Notes under the pieces: generated by a model
The model's database searches: none
The model's input: only the letters and a program-made list of their open reading frames with translations
Told to the model about the DNA's origin: nothing
NCBI GenBank assembly: GCA_011009095.1
Contig: VTPC01000638.1
Location: 62,001-126,000 of the forward strand
DNA from: Ignelater luminosus
Taxonomy: Eukaryota; Arthropoda; Insecta; Coleoptera; Elateridae
Length of the DNA stretch: 64,000 nucleotides
Direction of reading: 5' to 3'
Translations under genes and position numbers: made by a program
Shown here: piece by piece, positions 11,716-21,940 of the stretch
How the letters are laid out: each line of letters begins with the position of its first letter
Numbering within the stretch: position 1 is the first letter of the stretch

Positions 11716-13207
11716 TATTGTTGTAGCATGACTCGGTTTATATTACTAGTAATTTGAAAATAATTTCTTTAGTTTGTATTTTATTAGTAGCTTTAAGGCA
11801 TAATTTTTTGTTTTAGTAGAGAATAAAAATAAAGTGTATCTCGAGTGTGTGATATCAGAAATTTTCTAAAATGAAACCTATCTTGGTCTACCCTCACTTT
11901 TATAAAATTAATATGACATGTTTTGGTTTTTTATTATTTAAAGCCATCGCTGGTTGTTCACTAATTTATTCAATCATTTTTTTGTGTTATTTGTTAATGC
12001 GACATGATTTGTCAGCGGTCCTGACATGTTATGTGCCTTGACGATGACTTAAATAATAAAAAAGTCAAAACATGTTTGAATATTATAAAAGTGTGGGTAT
12101 ACAAAAACAGTTTTCATTTTAAAAAATTCTAAATAAAAACACAAAACTATGGATAAATTGGACTTCGAATCTGTTTGAAACTGGAATTTCAATTTATAAT
12201 TAAGATTAAAATGTATATAAATTTTAAGAAATTATTAGTCTCATTTGTTTCCTTTGTAACATTTACTAATCACTAAATACTGCTCTTGGGCAATAATAAG
12301 TGTAATTCCAGTATATTTTAAAATGAGCACAAACGTGTCTTATTGTTAGAAATACGGAAACGCATTACATATAACGATTTATGAATCCAAATAGTTAACA
12401 TTATAATATACTAATAAACATCCCAATTATTTTTTCGATTCACCCTTTGATGTTGGTTAACATAGAGGAGAAGCTATTACCTTTGATCTATTTATTACGA
12501 TTCTGTCAAAGTGAGAAACATAATTTATAATCTGAAAAGCAAAATTGCCATCAATAGAATTTATGTTTGACATAAATAAAATGATTTAAGTCTGTTAAGT
12601 CTTTATGAAAACTATTTTTCTGGTATTAAAGGAAATAATGCACAATATGAAACTTTCAAGAAGGTACAATAATTAATGTAAGATAACACTAAAAACAGTA
12701 AAACTTTCCTGATCAATCCACGTACAAAGTTCAATCACATTCAAACTGTTTTACGATAACGATCGCTCGGAGTGTCTCGATAATTACATTGAAGTGCCGC
12801 TGTACCACAGAAATTCCACAAATCAAGATACTAGGACGCTGAACTAATTTACACGAAATACTACTGACCTTTTTTGTTTAAATTTATTTTAGTTCTTTTT
12901 CATCAAATATTAGGATGTGTGTAAGATAATAAGTTGTGAACGTCATTTAAAGCATAAACAGGGTTGCATAATGCACTTACATAAAGCATAACGCATGTTG
13001 CATAGACATATGTAGCGGTTGTTTCAAAATATATCAGTTTGGCGCGATTGTAAGAACTTCCCCGTCTTTAGTTTTAAATTCTGAAAGGCAGTAAAATTTA
13101 TTTAAAGTCTCTACAATATTAAGAAAATTCAGTAATTAGCAAACTTTTGCTTAATAAGTTATTTATGCTTGTAAATAACGATATATCGTTTTCTTATTTT
13201 TAATCTT
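11716..13207. other. No recognisable gene
   Basis: AT-rich spacer. I see no domain, inverted-repeat element or structured RNA here. Confidence 0.5.
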
Positions 13208-13813
13208 CTCTTTTGTAAATATGTTATTCTTTTTTAAAAATTAAGTTTAACGTCTTTCTATAACACAAAAGTTTCTTGGTTTAATGCCCCTTGACATTAT
13301 CTAAACTTAATGCTTGGAAACGCTAAATCTCTCTAGAATTCTTTTTAAATTAAATTAAATCTTGTGTGAACTAGTGCCGCGAGTTCAGTGTATTATGTAC
13401 CAACAACTGGGTTCTCTTTGTATTGGATTAGTTCCCGTTATGGCAAATAAACTTTAGGTACCTTTTTTTTAAATACATAGAGTGCAGTACAATCTCTATT
13501 TCATTTATTTGTGTATCATTCGAACCTGTGGTTCAACCCTGGCTCACATCTCGCCTACTGACCTAGATACGAAGATCAGCTGTGGGGTCTTCTATTCGAA
13601 ACTAGGTCACCGACATTCTACTACAGCTGGCGCCCTCTCAATATTGAAATCCCTAAAATTACCGTATTATTATTATTGTTTATCGCTTGCTCTAAGCTCT
13701 CTTAGCTCACGACCCGTCTTCGCCTGTATAAAGGTTAGCATTACAGGTGGCATATCGATTTTATATATGGTTGCACTACTGATGGGTCACTAATCCCCGT
13801 TTTTTCCGTAACA
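13208..13813 (+). repeat. Interspersed repeat, short copy (inverted relative at 34082-36400)
   Basis: Three blocks match the minus strand of 34082-36400 in the same order. Block 1 is 13208-13345 (contains TAATGCCCCTTGACATTATC). Block 2 is 13352-13460 (contains ATTAAATCTTGTGTGAAC and GCCGCGAGTTCAGTGTA). Block 3 is 13467-13813 (contains GACCTAGATACGAAGATCAG, and ends GGGTCACTAATCC then TTTTCCGTAACA). Relative to the long copy, about 0.76 kb is missing between blocks 1 and 2 and about 0.97 kb between blocks 2 and 3. The junctions do not carry GT-AG signals, so deletion fits better than splicing. The 103-codon frame at 13482-13793 lies wholly inside and is not conserved in the other copy. Confidence 0.7.
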
Positions 13814-13970
13814 AGTCTACAAAAAGCTCTGGGGTGTTACTCCCAAAAAAGTTGCCATCTTTGAAGTAGAGAAAATTAAAAACCGAAACTGATGCAAAAA
13901 CAATTGCGGTACCGAAATATATGACGATCGGTGGAGAAAATTTGAAATTTCTCTAGTAACTACTAGAAGC

Positions 13971-14401
13971 AAAGTCACTGTAATGCAAAGTCAAAGATAG
14001 ACATACTTGCGTAAAAGTTCATGCCAACTTTACAAAATAAAATTGTCTAGACAACACATAAGAATTATTAAAAACAAGGTAAGACCTCAAAAAACTCAAT
14101 TAGCCAAAAAGCAGATCAAAAGAATTTCAAACTATGGCCCACGTTGGCTAACCGAGTTTGTTATGGTATTTTTTAGTCTTTAGCTACCGAACAAAAGCCA
14201 TTCAAAAGTTCACGTTAACTTGACAAAATTGAAATTGCCAAAACCGCAAACAAGGCCCATTAAAATTAGAAATAAAACAAAACAAGGTCGAGCCAAAACA
14301 GACAAAAAGGCAAATCAAAAGAATTTAAAAACAAACGAAATTTGTTACCGTGCTTTCTTATCTTTAACTACCGATAAAAACAGGTTATTAAAGTCACTGT
14401 A
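13971..14401. repeat. Imperfect tandem duplication, unit about 190 bp
   Basis: Two diverged units run at about 14011-14200 and 14201-14384. Shared landmarks in order are AAAAGTTCA, ACAAAAT(A/T)(A/G)AAATTG, AAACAAGGT, AATCAAAAGAATTT-like, TTTGTTA, TAGTCTTTAGCTACCGA / TATCTTTAACTACCGA. The word AAAGTCACTGTAA occurs just before unit 1 (13971) and after unit 2 (14389), so the array probably has a further partial copy. The short lysine-rich frame at 14220-14402 is a by-product. Confidence 0.55.
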
Positions 14402-14750
14402 AATCGAAAATAAACGTGGTGGTTTACAAACTCAGAATTTATTTGAGTGAAAGGAATATTATTCCCAGACTAAAAGGAAAATCTAGAATAATTAAGAGTT
14501 ACACGACATCTAATTTCCAAAAATGCCATGAATAATCTATTGATTAATAAACTAATAAACCGATTTGATTCAGATAAATCAATAGAAGCTCTCAAATCTA
14601 AAGTTTCAATTTAAATGGCATAAACAAAAAATCTAAACTGAGAATTATTTTGCCATTGGCAACTGTATTACCGAGTTTGATTTTGCTATTCAAAATCAGA
14701 TCAAACAAGGTAGTAACTCCAAGCTTTTGCAATATAGTATGGTACAAGTA

Positions 14751-15875
14751 TGAGGGCTGTCATTTTAGTGTCACATACAATCATAAAAACAAACAGTAGA
14801 TCGACTTAAAGTGCTTTATTGTTTTTCGAAGTACCTTCCACGAAGATCGATACACTTTTGCATTTGTTCAAATCAATTGCTAAAGCAATTATTTCAGTCT
14901 TCAGTTGGAACAGTCAGAATTGCGATTCTGAAGGCATCGACTGTTTATTCCGGCGACTGGAAGCGTTGACCACGCACTCCTTTCTTGATCTTTTGAGAAC
15001 GTAAAAAATCGTTGGGACTTAGGTCAGAATTGTACGGAGAATGACCTAATAATTCGACGTTTTGTTGCTCCAAAAACTCAATTCTCTTTTGAACTGTATG
15101 CGATCTCACATTTTCTTGGTGGAGGATGATTCGTCAGTTCTACCTATATAAATTGGCGTTAACCATTCAATCTTGTAAAGGAATTGGAGCTGCATGACCT
15201 GCTTTTGAGACAAACTTTGTTGGACTTCCTCATCTTGAAACACCCAAACAGCAGATTGACGTTTATTTTCGGGCTTATAGGAATAAATATATGATTCGTC
15301 ACCATGCACGATGCTGGAAATGTTTTTTGAGCTTCCTTTTTTGAACCGGCTCAAAGTTTTTTGGCACCAATTAACGTGAGTCGCCGTTTGATTTTCAGTT
15401 GCAGAATCTTCTGAAGTAAGCTTTTGAAATACCTAAGGATGTCTCAGTTTCCCGATATGTCACATATCGATTCTCTCTGATCAGGTAGTGCACAACATCG
15501 ATGTTTTTCTGGACGACTGTTGTCCTTGGTGGACCTATCCTAGCATCGGTGCTGAGTCTGGTGCGTCCACGTTGGAATTTGTAGTATCAGCGTGAAATTG
15601 CCGATTGATGTGGTGCTTCATCACCAAAAACAGAAAGTTGTTGAGATAATCCTCTCCGAAAGTTGTAAAGAATTATTGCGCAAAAACTTTTTTGACTATT
15701 CCATTTTTTCTGGCGACTTGTCAACTTTAAGAATTCATTGCGGCTAAATTACTTGTCGCATGTTGATAAAACTTTCGATTTGAGTTAACCAAACATTGAG
15801 GTTAATTTTGTCTGTTGGCATTTCGTCAGTGGCGCCCTCTACGTGGTTATATGCAACACTAAAAAACAGCTCTCG
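14751..15875 (-). mobile_element. mariner-family DNA transposon, decayed
   Basis: The element has imperfect terminal inverted repeats of about 27 bp: TGAGGGCTGTCATTTTAGTG at 14751 against CGAGAGCTGTTTTTTAGTG read from 15875 on the minus strand. TA dinucleotides flank both ends (14749-14750 and 15876-15877). The length of 1,125 bp is slightly short for a mariner (about 1.3 kb). The minus strand encodes a broken transposase, listed separately. Terminal repeats, TA duplication and transposase all agree on the family. Confidence 0.85.
14815..15700 (-). pseudogene. mariner transposase remnant (DD34D type)
   Basis: Minus-strand pieces read as a cut-and-paste transposase. The first catalytic block is HGDESYIYSYKPENKRQSAV (about 15308-15240). 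Then comes the second block LHQENVRSHT (near 15115-15090). The third is GHSPYNSDLSPNDF (near 15045-15005), and the C-terminus reads RMQKCIDLRGRYFEKQ (near 14830). In relatives the second block is LHHDN, so the second catalytic Asp appears to be Glu here. Several stops and shifts separate the blocks, and the N-terminal helix-turn-helix half is poorly preserved. The product would have bound the terminal repeats and cut at TA sites. This copy cannot. Confidence 0.8.
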
Positions 15876-15994
15876 TATAGCACCAGAATTATTAAAGCAA
15901 AAATAGGTTACCCATAACTTCCACAGTGAGCTAAGGTCTTTCATCACTCTGTGCATGTTTCAAGCACAGTCTAAAAGTATTCCGGTCTTAACAA

Positions 15995-16218
15995 ACTGTT
16001 TTTTCCCTAAAAGCACCTATCCAGCTCGTTTTCCGAACCAGAAGAACGAGGACACTTAGGGCACGAAGAGGTAGTGGTGGCATTCTGTTTTCCACATCCA
16101 TAACGAAAAGTTTGTTTTTGCGTTTAGTACACGCTAAAAACAAATGACCTACTGTTTTACAACTCCAATATTTGAATTTTGATAATTCAAATAATGTAGA
16201 AGACTTCAGGGTCTTCAC
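15995..16218 (-). pseudogene. Retrotransposon gag zinc-knuckle remnant
   Basis: On the minus strand the frame reads YWSCKTVGHLFLACTKRKNKLF (16175-16110). This is a CCHC-type knuckle (C-x4-GH-x4-C) whose first cysteine is Tyr. After a one-base deletion the frame continues as YGCGKQNATTTSSCPKCPRS (about 16105-16045), a second cysteine-rich knuckle, then ends in a stop. Tandem knuckles of this form are typical of gag proteins of insect LTR elements. No protease or reverse transcriptase follows, and the neighbouring mariner ends 120 bp away. I cannot say which LTR family it came from. Confidence 0.55.
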
Positions 16219-19200
16219 ATTAAGAGCAAAAGGTGATTTCGTCTGTTTTCCCTCGTGCTATCAAATTGAACTAACTCCACAAAACCAATCCTAGCTAACT
16301 TTACAAGATTTAAGTTTTGTGCGAGGTTAAGTCTATTTTTTATTTATTCAAAGATGAATTAATGTTTATTCAATTTTGGCATTGTTTTTGATTAGGATCA
16401 AGACTGCATTAATAGGTAGGTAGACTTTTAGAGTGACAAAGGTAGGTTCATACGTGACATTGCATGTTGTGATCAATGCAGACCGAGATACTAAGATAAG
16501 TTACGATTTGTAAAGTTTATCGTTTCTTTCGACTTGCGACATACGTATACTAATGTGAATTTCGGAATTTATACTCAAGTATGAGAATATTCAGTAATTA
16601 TATTTAAATCCAAGCTATAATCTCTTCAGTTTGGGAATAATCTAGTTATGACGTCAAACCGCTATTGGCAGGCTTGAAATTATTTGAATTACAACGATTT
16701 TAAAATTGATTTGGCAAAAATCAAGGTATGAACTCCGCCGTCTTTGATATTGAGCTGTCGCGATTTGATTTTGATAGAGAAAATAATATAAAGCGTAACT
16801 AGTATAATTATTGTTTTTGTAAAAATTCTGATTTTTGTACTCTTCTTATTTCTTTCACATTTATAGTTACATAGAGAGAGTTTCCACGATGACTTAATTA
16901 GTTTCTTGTTACATTTCTGTTGAAGTATGAATGACTTGCAAAATAATGTTAATTTTGTCATTTTGTGTTTCATTTAAGCAAACACTGAGAACCAATCTCA
17001 AAGCAGTGGCAGTTAAATTATAATTAAGTAATTTGTACACGAAATTAGCACAATCAGGTTTTCATGTTGGTTGAATGTTTTGCTGGTAACAAGTAGAAAT
17101 GCGTAGTAAGCGACGAAATGCTTACATTAAGAGGGCAACAGAATATGTCTAAAATAAATGGCGTGGAATAGTAGATTTACGCGATCATCCCTCTTTGTGT
17201 TCGTTGCTTATAGTAATATACACGCAGCTTTAATTGTAAGAGCTTTAACTGTAGGGGGATGGATATATCATATTAGCCTGTAAGCACAAAAAATTTAAAG
17301 CTACACTGAAGGTTCACAAAGAAAGACATAAATTTATATTTTGCTCATCTTATTTGCACAAAAAAATGTATGGGATAAAATGTGTATTAGGTGTAAGGTT
17401 AGGCAGGAATATTGCAGTTCTACCGTTTGCCTTTTTATTTACGTACACATAAAATGTAATTTAAAGCAATCTTTATCGAGATTTTATTAGGGACAATATT
17501 GCAAAAAATTGCTTATTTTATACAAAGATCAATAGTAGGCCCTTTCTTATAAAATATTAAAAAGCACAGAATGTGTAGTTCATAAATTTAAGTAGAATAT
17601 ATTAGTTTTATGGTATGAAAGAGGAAGACAGTAAACAGAAGTTATATGTTGTAAAAATTGCATAAATAATGGAACAAATTCTTCATGGGAGATTTATTTA
17701 CCTTCAAAATTATTTTTTTATTTTCAGTCCATTTTTTTAACCAAGTGTTTATCATCCAAAAATGAAAATATTAATTTAAACCAGTGCGCTACGAACTCAA
17801 CGACAAAAGCTTGTAATTTGGGTTGCATACCTAAAACATTTATATAAAATTTCAAAATTTAAACAGAAAAGATAATAACAATAATACGATTGCCCTACCA
17901 GTGGTGAAGGGCAATAAATCTAAAATCAATTGAATTTTATGTGCATCACGTTCCTCTTGTTCTATAAAATCACATCCGAACACTTGGCCATTATTGCAGT
18001 ATTTTGCAGCAACAAATAATCCATACAGAAAAGTAGACTGATTACAGGGTGAATCGATTTTGAAATGTTATCTGGTAGTGGCATACTACCACCATCAATC
18101 GTTTACAGTAGATGATTTTGATTGGATCGCCATGCAAAATCTGTCGCTTCGGAAGGCATGCATTTGCCGGAGCGGTTGAAGTGTGTAAACGTCGAAGAGC
18201 TTGGAGTTTATGAGTTTTTGCTTTCTAGGCCATCTAATATAGATTATAGCCAAACTACAACAAGTTTACTGTCATCAAACTGCCATTACCTCGGATGGAG
18301 TAAAATGAATTTGATGTTCGAGTCAATGTAACAAAAAGTCTCAAAAATTGAATTTGTTGTTGTTTTCTTTAAGAAGTAAAGTATAAAAGCTCCCTCGCTT
18401 TAAGTTTTTCTTTATTTTCCCATTAATACAACCGAAGCGTTCTTAAAGGGCAAAAAAATGTTAATTAATACTTCGTATTTCAATTCGCACGTTTAATTTT
18501 AACTTTCTGACAGTTCAAAACGATTCTAACGACAATTTAACTACGTAAAGGAAGAAAATTAATTTTTTATTTAATTTTTCAGTTTTAACCTTCCTATGTA
18601 GTGACATCAAAGGGTTTTTAACAAACGAAAGAGGCGATAAGCAGGGAGTTACAGCGCGCTGGCTGTTGTTTGTACAAGATTAAATCTTGTCGCGGAGGTG
18701 TAAAGTTGAAACCCGGTAATAAAACACCTGAGATTAGCTCAGTTGGCCATGGCCAGGAACCCGACTTTATTGGCCCTTAGGGACTTACCTGTTCATGGCC
18801 CGCTTTGCAATTAAGATCGTTAAACCTATAAATCCAAGCAACGCGCTTAGGGTGCTTAATCAGTTTATAGGTACAGTATAATTACGAGAATTGTTAATTG
18901 TCCCCGACAGGGATGTTACATATTGACAACCCTTTGGGAAAATCGTAAAAGTTAAAATTTCTTAGTTTATTTGAGATTACATATTTTTTGTTAAAAACGA
19001 AATCTTTTTCAGAGAAATTGTATGTTACGAAATCGTTATTAGTATTCAAAAGTTAATGTTGATTTATAACTAACTATTACTGAAAGAATAAATTGAAAAG
19101 AATTACTTTCCGTGCCGATTGTCCTGGAGATTATCAGATGTAGATATGACCATATGTAGTTCTAAAAAGCGATTTATTGTGTAATTTAATAAAATATGGA

Positions 19201-20740
19201 TCATTGACATTAAATAAAGCAAACTCACTTCAACTCTTAATAAATCTATTGTAAAACAAAAAGCACAGTTAGAGAAAACAAAGCAACTTGCAAATATAGA
19301 ATAGTTTGCTTACTTAAGCTCCAGGAGTCGAATTCAGAGTGAATCCAACCCCATGGTGTTTGATGTTTGCTAACAAGCTAATTAGTCTCGATTTAGACTG
19401 GTCTACAAATAGTAGTCATTGTATGTATGTACTCAAGATACACATCACCTCCTACACTTGACAAAGACATAAGGGGTCAGCAGAACAGTCAAAACTTGGA
19501 AACCTATTTTATTATTTTCTGCTCTAAATGTCCATATCTCTAACTAATTCAGGTATTATCTTGAACTAATAAACTGTATTTTTATATAAACAAAACATCC
19601 CTACGTGAAAGATTCCGGAAAACTAAATTTTACTTGAAAACGAAGCATCTACGAGAAAATGCAAAATCAAATTCTTCTGTTACGCTAAACAGCAATTGAA
19701 AAAATTTCAAAAACAATAATCTTAAGACACATTTTATCTCTTTTCTATAAAGTTATTTTATTAAATTCTAGTTTGAATTAATTAACTAAAGACTACGATA
19801 CCATCACCAGATTGGTTTTAACTTTGCTTAGATCGAACTTTAGTAGTATGAAGAGAAGCTAAAATAAGTAATTACCTAAAAGTCCTCCCAAAACCCCTTT
19901 TGAAGAAGTCTTTACGTCTTTTCAAATTGCAATGGTTTGCTAGAAAACAAAACAGAACCAGTGGGATTTTGCATAATAGTTTCTAATTGTTAAATCACAA
20001 TGAATTTCTAAAGCGTAAGAAGGAAAAAAAGCAATTGTGTTGCACTCATTCATCGGAAGTGGGAGCTTGTAAGTTACTCTTTAGCCAGGAATGGAAGTTC
20101 TAGGAAGGGTAAAGGTAAGAACAGTATATAAGGTAATTAATTCCGCGAAGATCTATGTTTTTATATTTACCTACGCATTGTTTGTAGTTTCCTTTTGCAA
20201 TATTCGACATACTACCTTCGAAGAAGAGACGACCAATCCAAAAAGTTAACGCCTGTCAGACTATCAGTTTAGACTTTGACTCTTTCTCGTCCCTAACAAT
20301 AATCAACTTACATCTTCCACCAAGAAATTTCAAATAGCAATTATATCGTCATCATCGACGATTTAACCCCATTTTATCAGTTTTTGCTATCTTGCCTTAG
20401 TTCTGGGTTCCATATTATTTCAACATCCCCTGCCATAATTTTTGGAACAATTAATGACTAGAGCAAAATCTACGTGTAAGTGTTTCAGACTTACGAGTCT
20501 AGCCGCCTCTCTTATTGGAAAAGAACGTAGAGTGTACAATAAAATTTGTTCGGATCAGTTATCATCTGGTAAAAACACATTGGAATCAACTAAATTTACT
20601 ATTGGCCGTCTTATACAATCAAGTTTGTTCAGACCTGCATCACTTCCAAGTGCCTTTCAGTATAAATCTTGCACACTAGCCAGAAAAAGATCCAACAACG
20701 GTAAAATTGTTGACTTTCAGGAAAGTGTATATCTCTTCTC
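16219..20740. other. No recognisable gene
   Basis: AT-rich sequence with scattered 60-90 codon frames but no domains. At 18730-18745 the string TTAGCTCAGTTGG resembles a tRNA A-box, but no B-box or cloverleaf follows. A perfect small hairpin (GGTAGT with ACTACC) lies near 18072-18089. Confidence 0.5.
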
Positions 20741-20767
20741 TGATCTATGAAATGACTCAAATAGTAC

Positions 20768-21073
20768 ACGGACATCCTATGGATGTCCATTGGACGTCCA
20801 AGTTTTGGCAGATGGATGTCCGTTTGTCACAACTTTGGACATCTTACGGACGTCCGTTACTGGACGTAATTTGTACTTTTTTTTGTACGTAATTTGGACA
20901 TAATTCGAACAATTTCTGAACATAATTCGGACAATTCTTGGACATACAAAATTCTGACGATGTTTGGACATACTGTGGACGACCTTTGGGCATAATTTGG
21001 ACAATTTTTGGATGAAAATGAATATCCAGTAGACGTCCACTAACGGCCGTCCACTGGACGTCCAATGGATGTC
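20768..21073. repeat. GGACGTCC-rich inverted repeat, cluster 1
   Basis: The palindromic word GGACGTCC and variants (TGGACATC, CGGACGTCCG, TAGACGTCC, GGCCGTCC) recur many times on both strands. The outer parts are inverted: GTCCATTGGACGTCCA on the left near 20780 matches CATCCATTGGACGTCCA read from 21073 on the minus strand. The centre carries a looser series of GGACATAATT and GGACAATT motifs. The 80-90 codon frames here are by-products. A second cluster lies at 51190-51535. It is probably a non-autonomous mobile repeat of unknown class. Confidence 0.65.
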
Positions 21074-21619
21074 TCATTTACTTCGGGACGACTATCGCAG
21101 CCAAAAGATTACAAAAAATTTTAATAAAAACCCATTCAGAGGGTTAATAATATTTCTTGCGGAGAGAGAGGAGCACTTAACCTTAACTATGCCACTGATC
21201 ACTTGGACATTCTGCCTCGCCACCAAGTCTCTCCCGAGGAACTACTTAGAAAGCAGAAAAGAGAGGAAGCATTGCCCAAACATTATCTAGCAAGGCAGCA
21301 GCTTGCTTTTCAAAGGCGATGGCGATATTCCATGTTGCTACTCCAGGATGGTGTTACACATCTACAGATAGATGTTTGACTGGAATTCTTACGTGATCTT
21401 ATTCGATAACGCCGACAACCTGCTTTCCGAGTTCGAAAATATTCTTTACTGTAATAGCTAGCTCCATTCCACGATGATTTTGCAACTACCCGTATCCTTA
21501 GTCAACCATACATACCGCCAGTCTCTACATTCAATTCTCTTTAAGTTACCAAGCAAAGTAGTAAAGCAACCATCGCTCTATTGTAGAGTGACATCGAACT
21601 TTTGTTTTGTTTTGTAGCG

Positions 21620-21940
21620 GTTAGCGAGCAATGTCCAAACTACCTGAAGGCCTCTAATCGTCTTTTGTTTTTGCTTTGTTTAATGTCTCGCAAATAGGAC
21701 TTAGTTTATTGGTAATGATGGAAGAAAGACTTTTATACCATACGGGCATTATCGATCGTCATCTTGGCCCCCAGAAGAGTCTTGATTCTCGTCTTAGTAT
21801 TGTACAAATTCTCATGTGAGTCTTTACCCTTTTGTAAGACCAGTCCAGTTCATCAAAATGGCTAAATTGGTTCAGTATTTTTGATCTCTCTGTTAATGGT
21901 TACATCAAGGTATTTGTACAGGTACGTTACTGAAGTAGTA
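21620..21940 (-). pseudogene. Possible LINE C-terminal remnant
   Basis: The minus strand reads YLYKYLDVTINREIKNTEPI (about 21925-21865) and then NTKTRIKTLLGAKMTIDNAR (about 21810-21750). In style these resemble the 'YKYLGVTI ... R(I/L)' region and the following helix found after the reverse transcriptase palm in non-LTR elements. A piece reading NKRRLEAF follows near 21660. Several stops intervene and no RT core is present nearby. This is a weak call that could be chance. Confidence 0.3.

Noticed and set aside
13345..13470. Possible spliced (processed) copy relation between the 13.2 kb and 34-36 kb repeats
   Set aside because: The borders of the missing segments in the long copy do not show GT-AG in either orientation, so deletion or insertion is the simpler reading.
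18725..18780. tRNA-like A-box TTAGCTCAGTTGG
   Set aside because: No GGTTCGAnTCC B-box at the right distance and no cloverleaf fold; most likely chance.
20777..21077. Overlapping minus-strand frames with repeated Asp-Val/His-Pro words
   Set aside because: Translation of the GGACGTCC repeat array, not protein.
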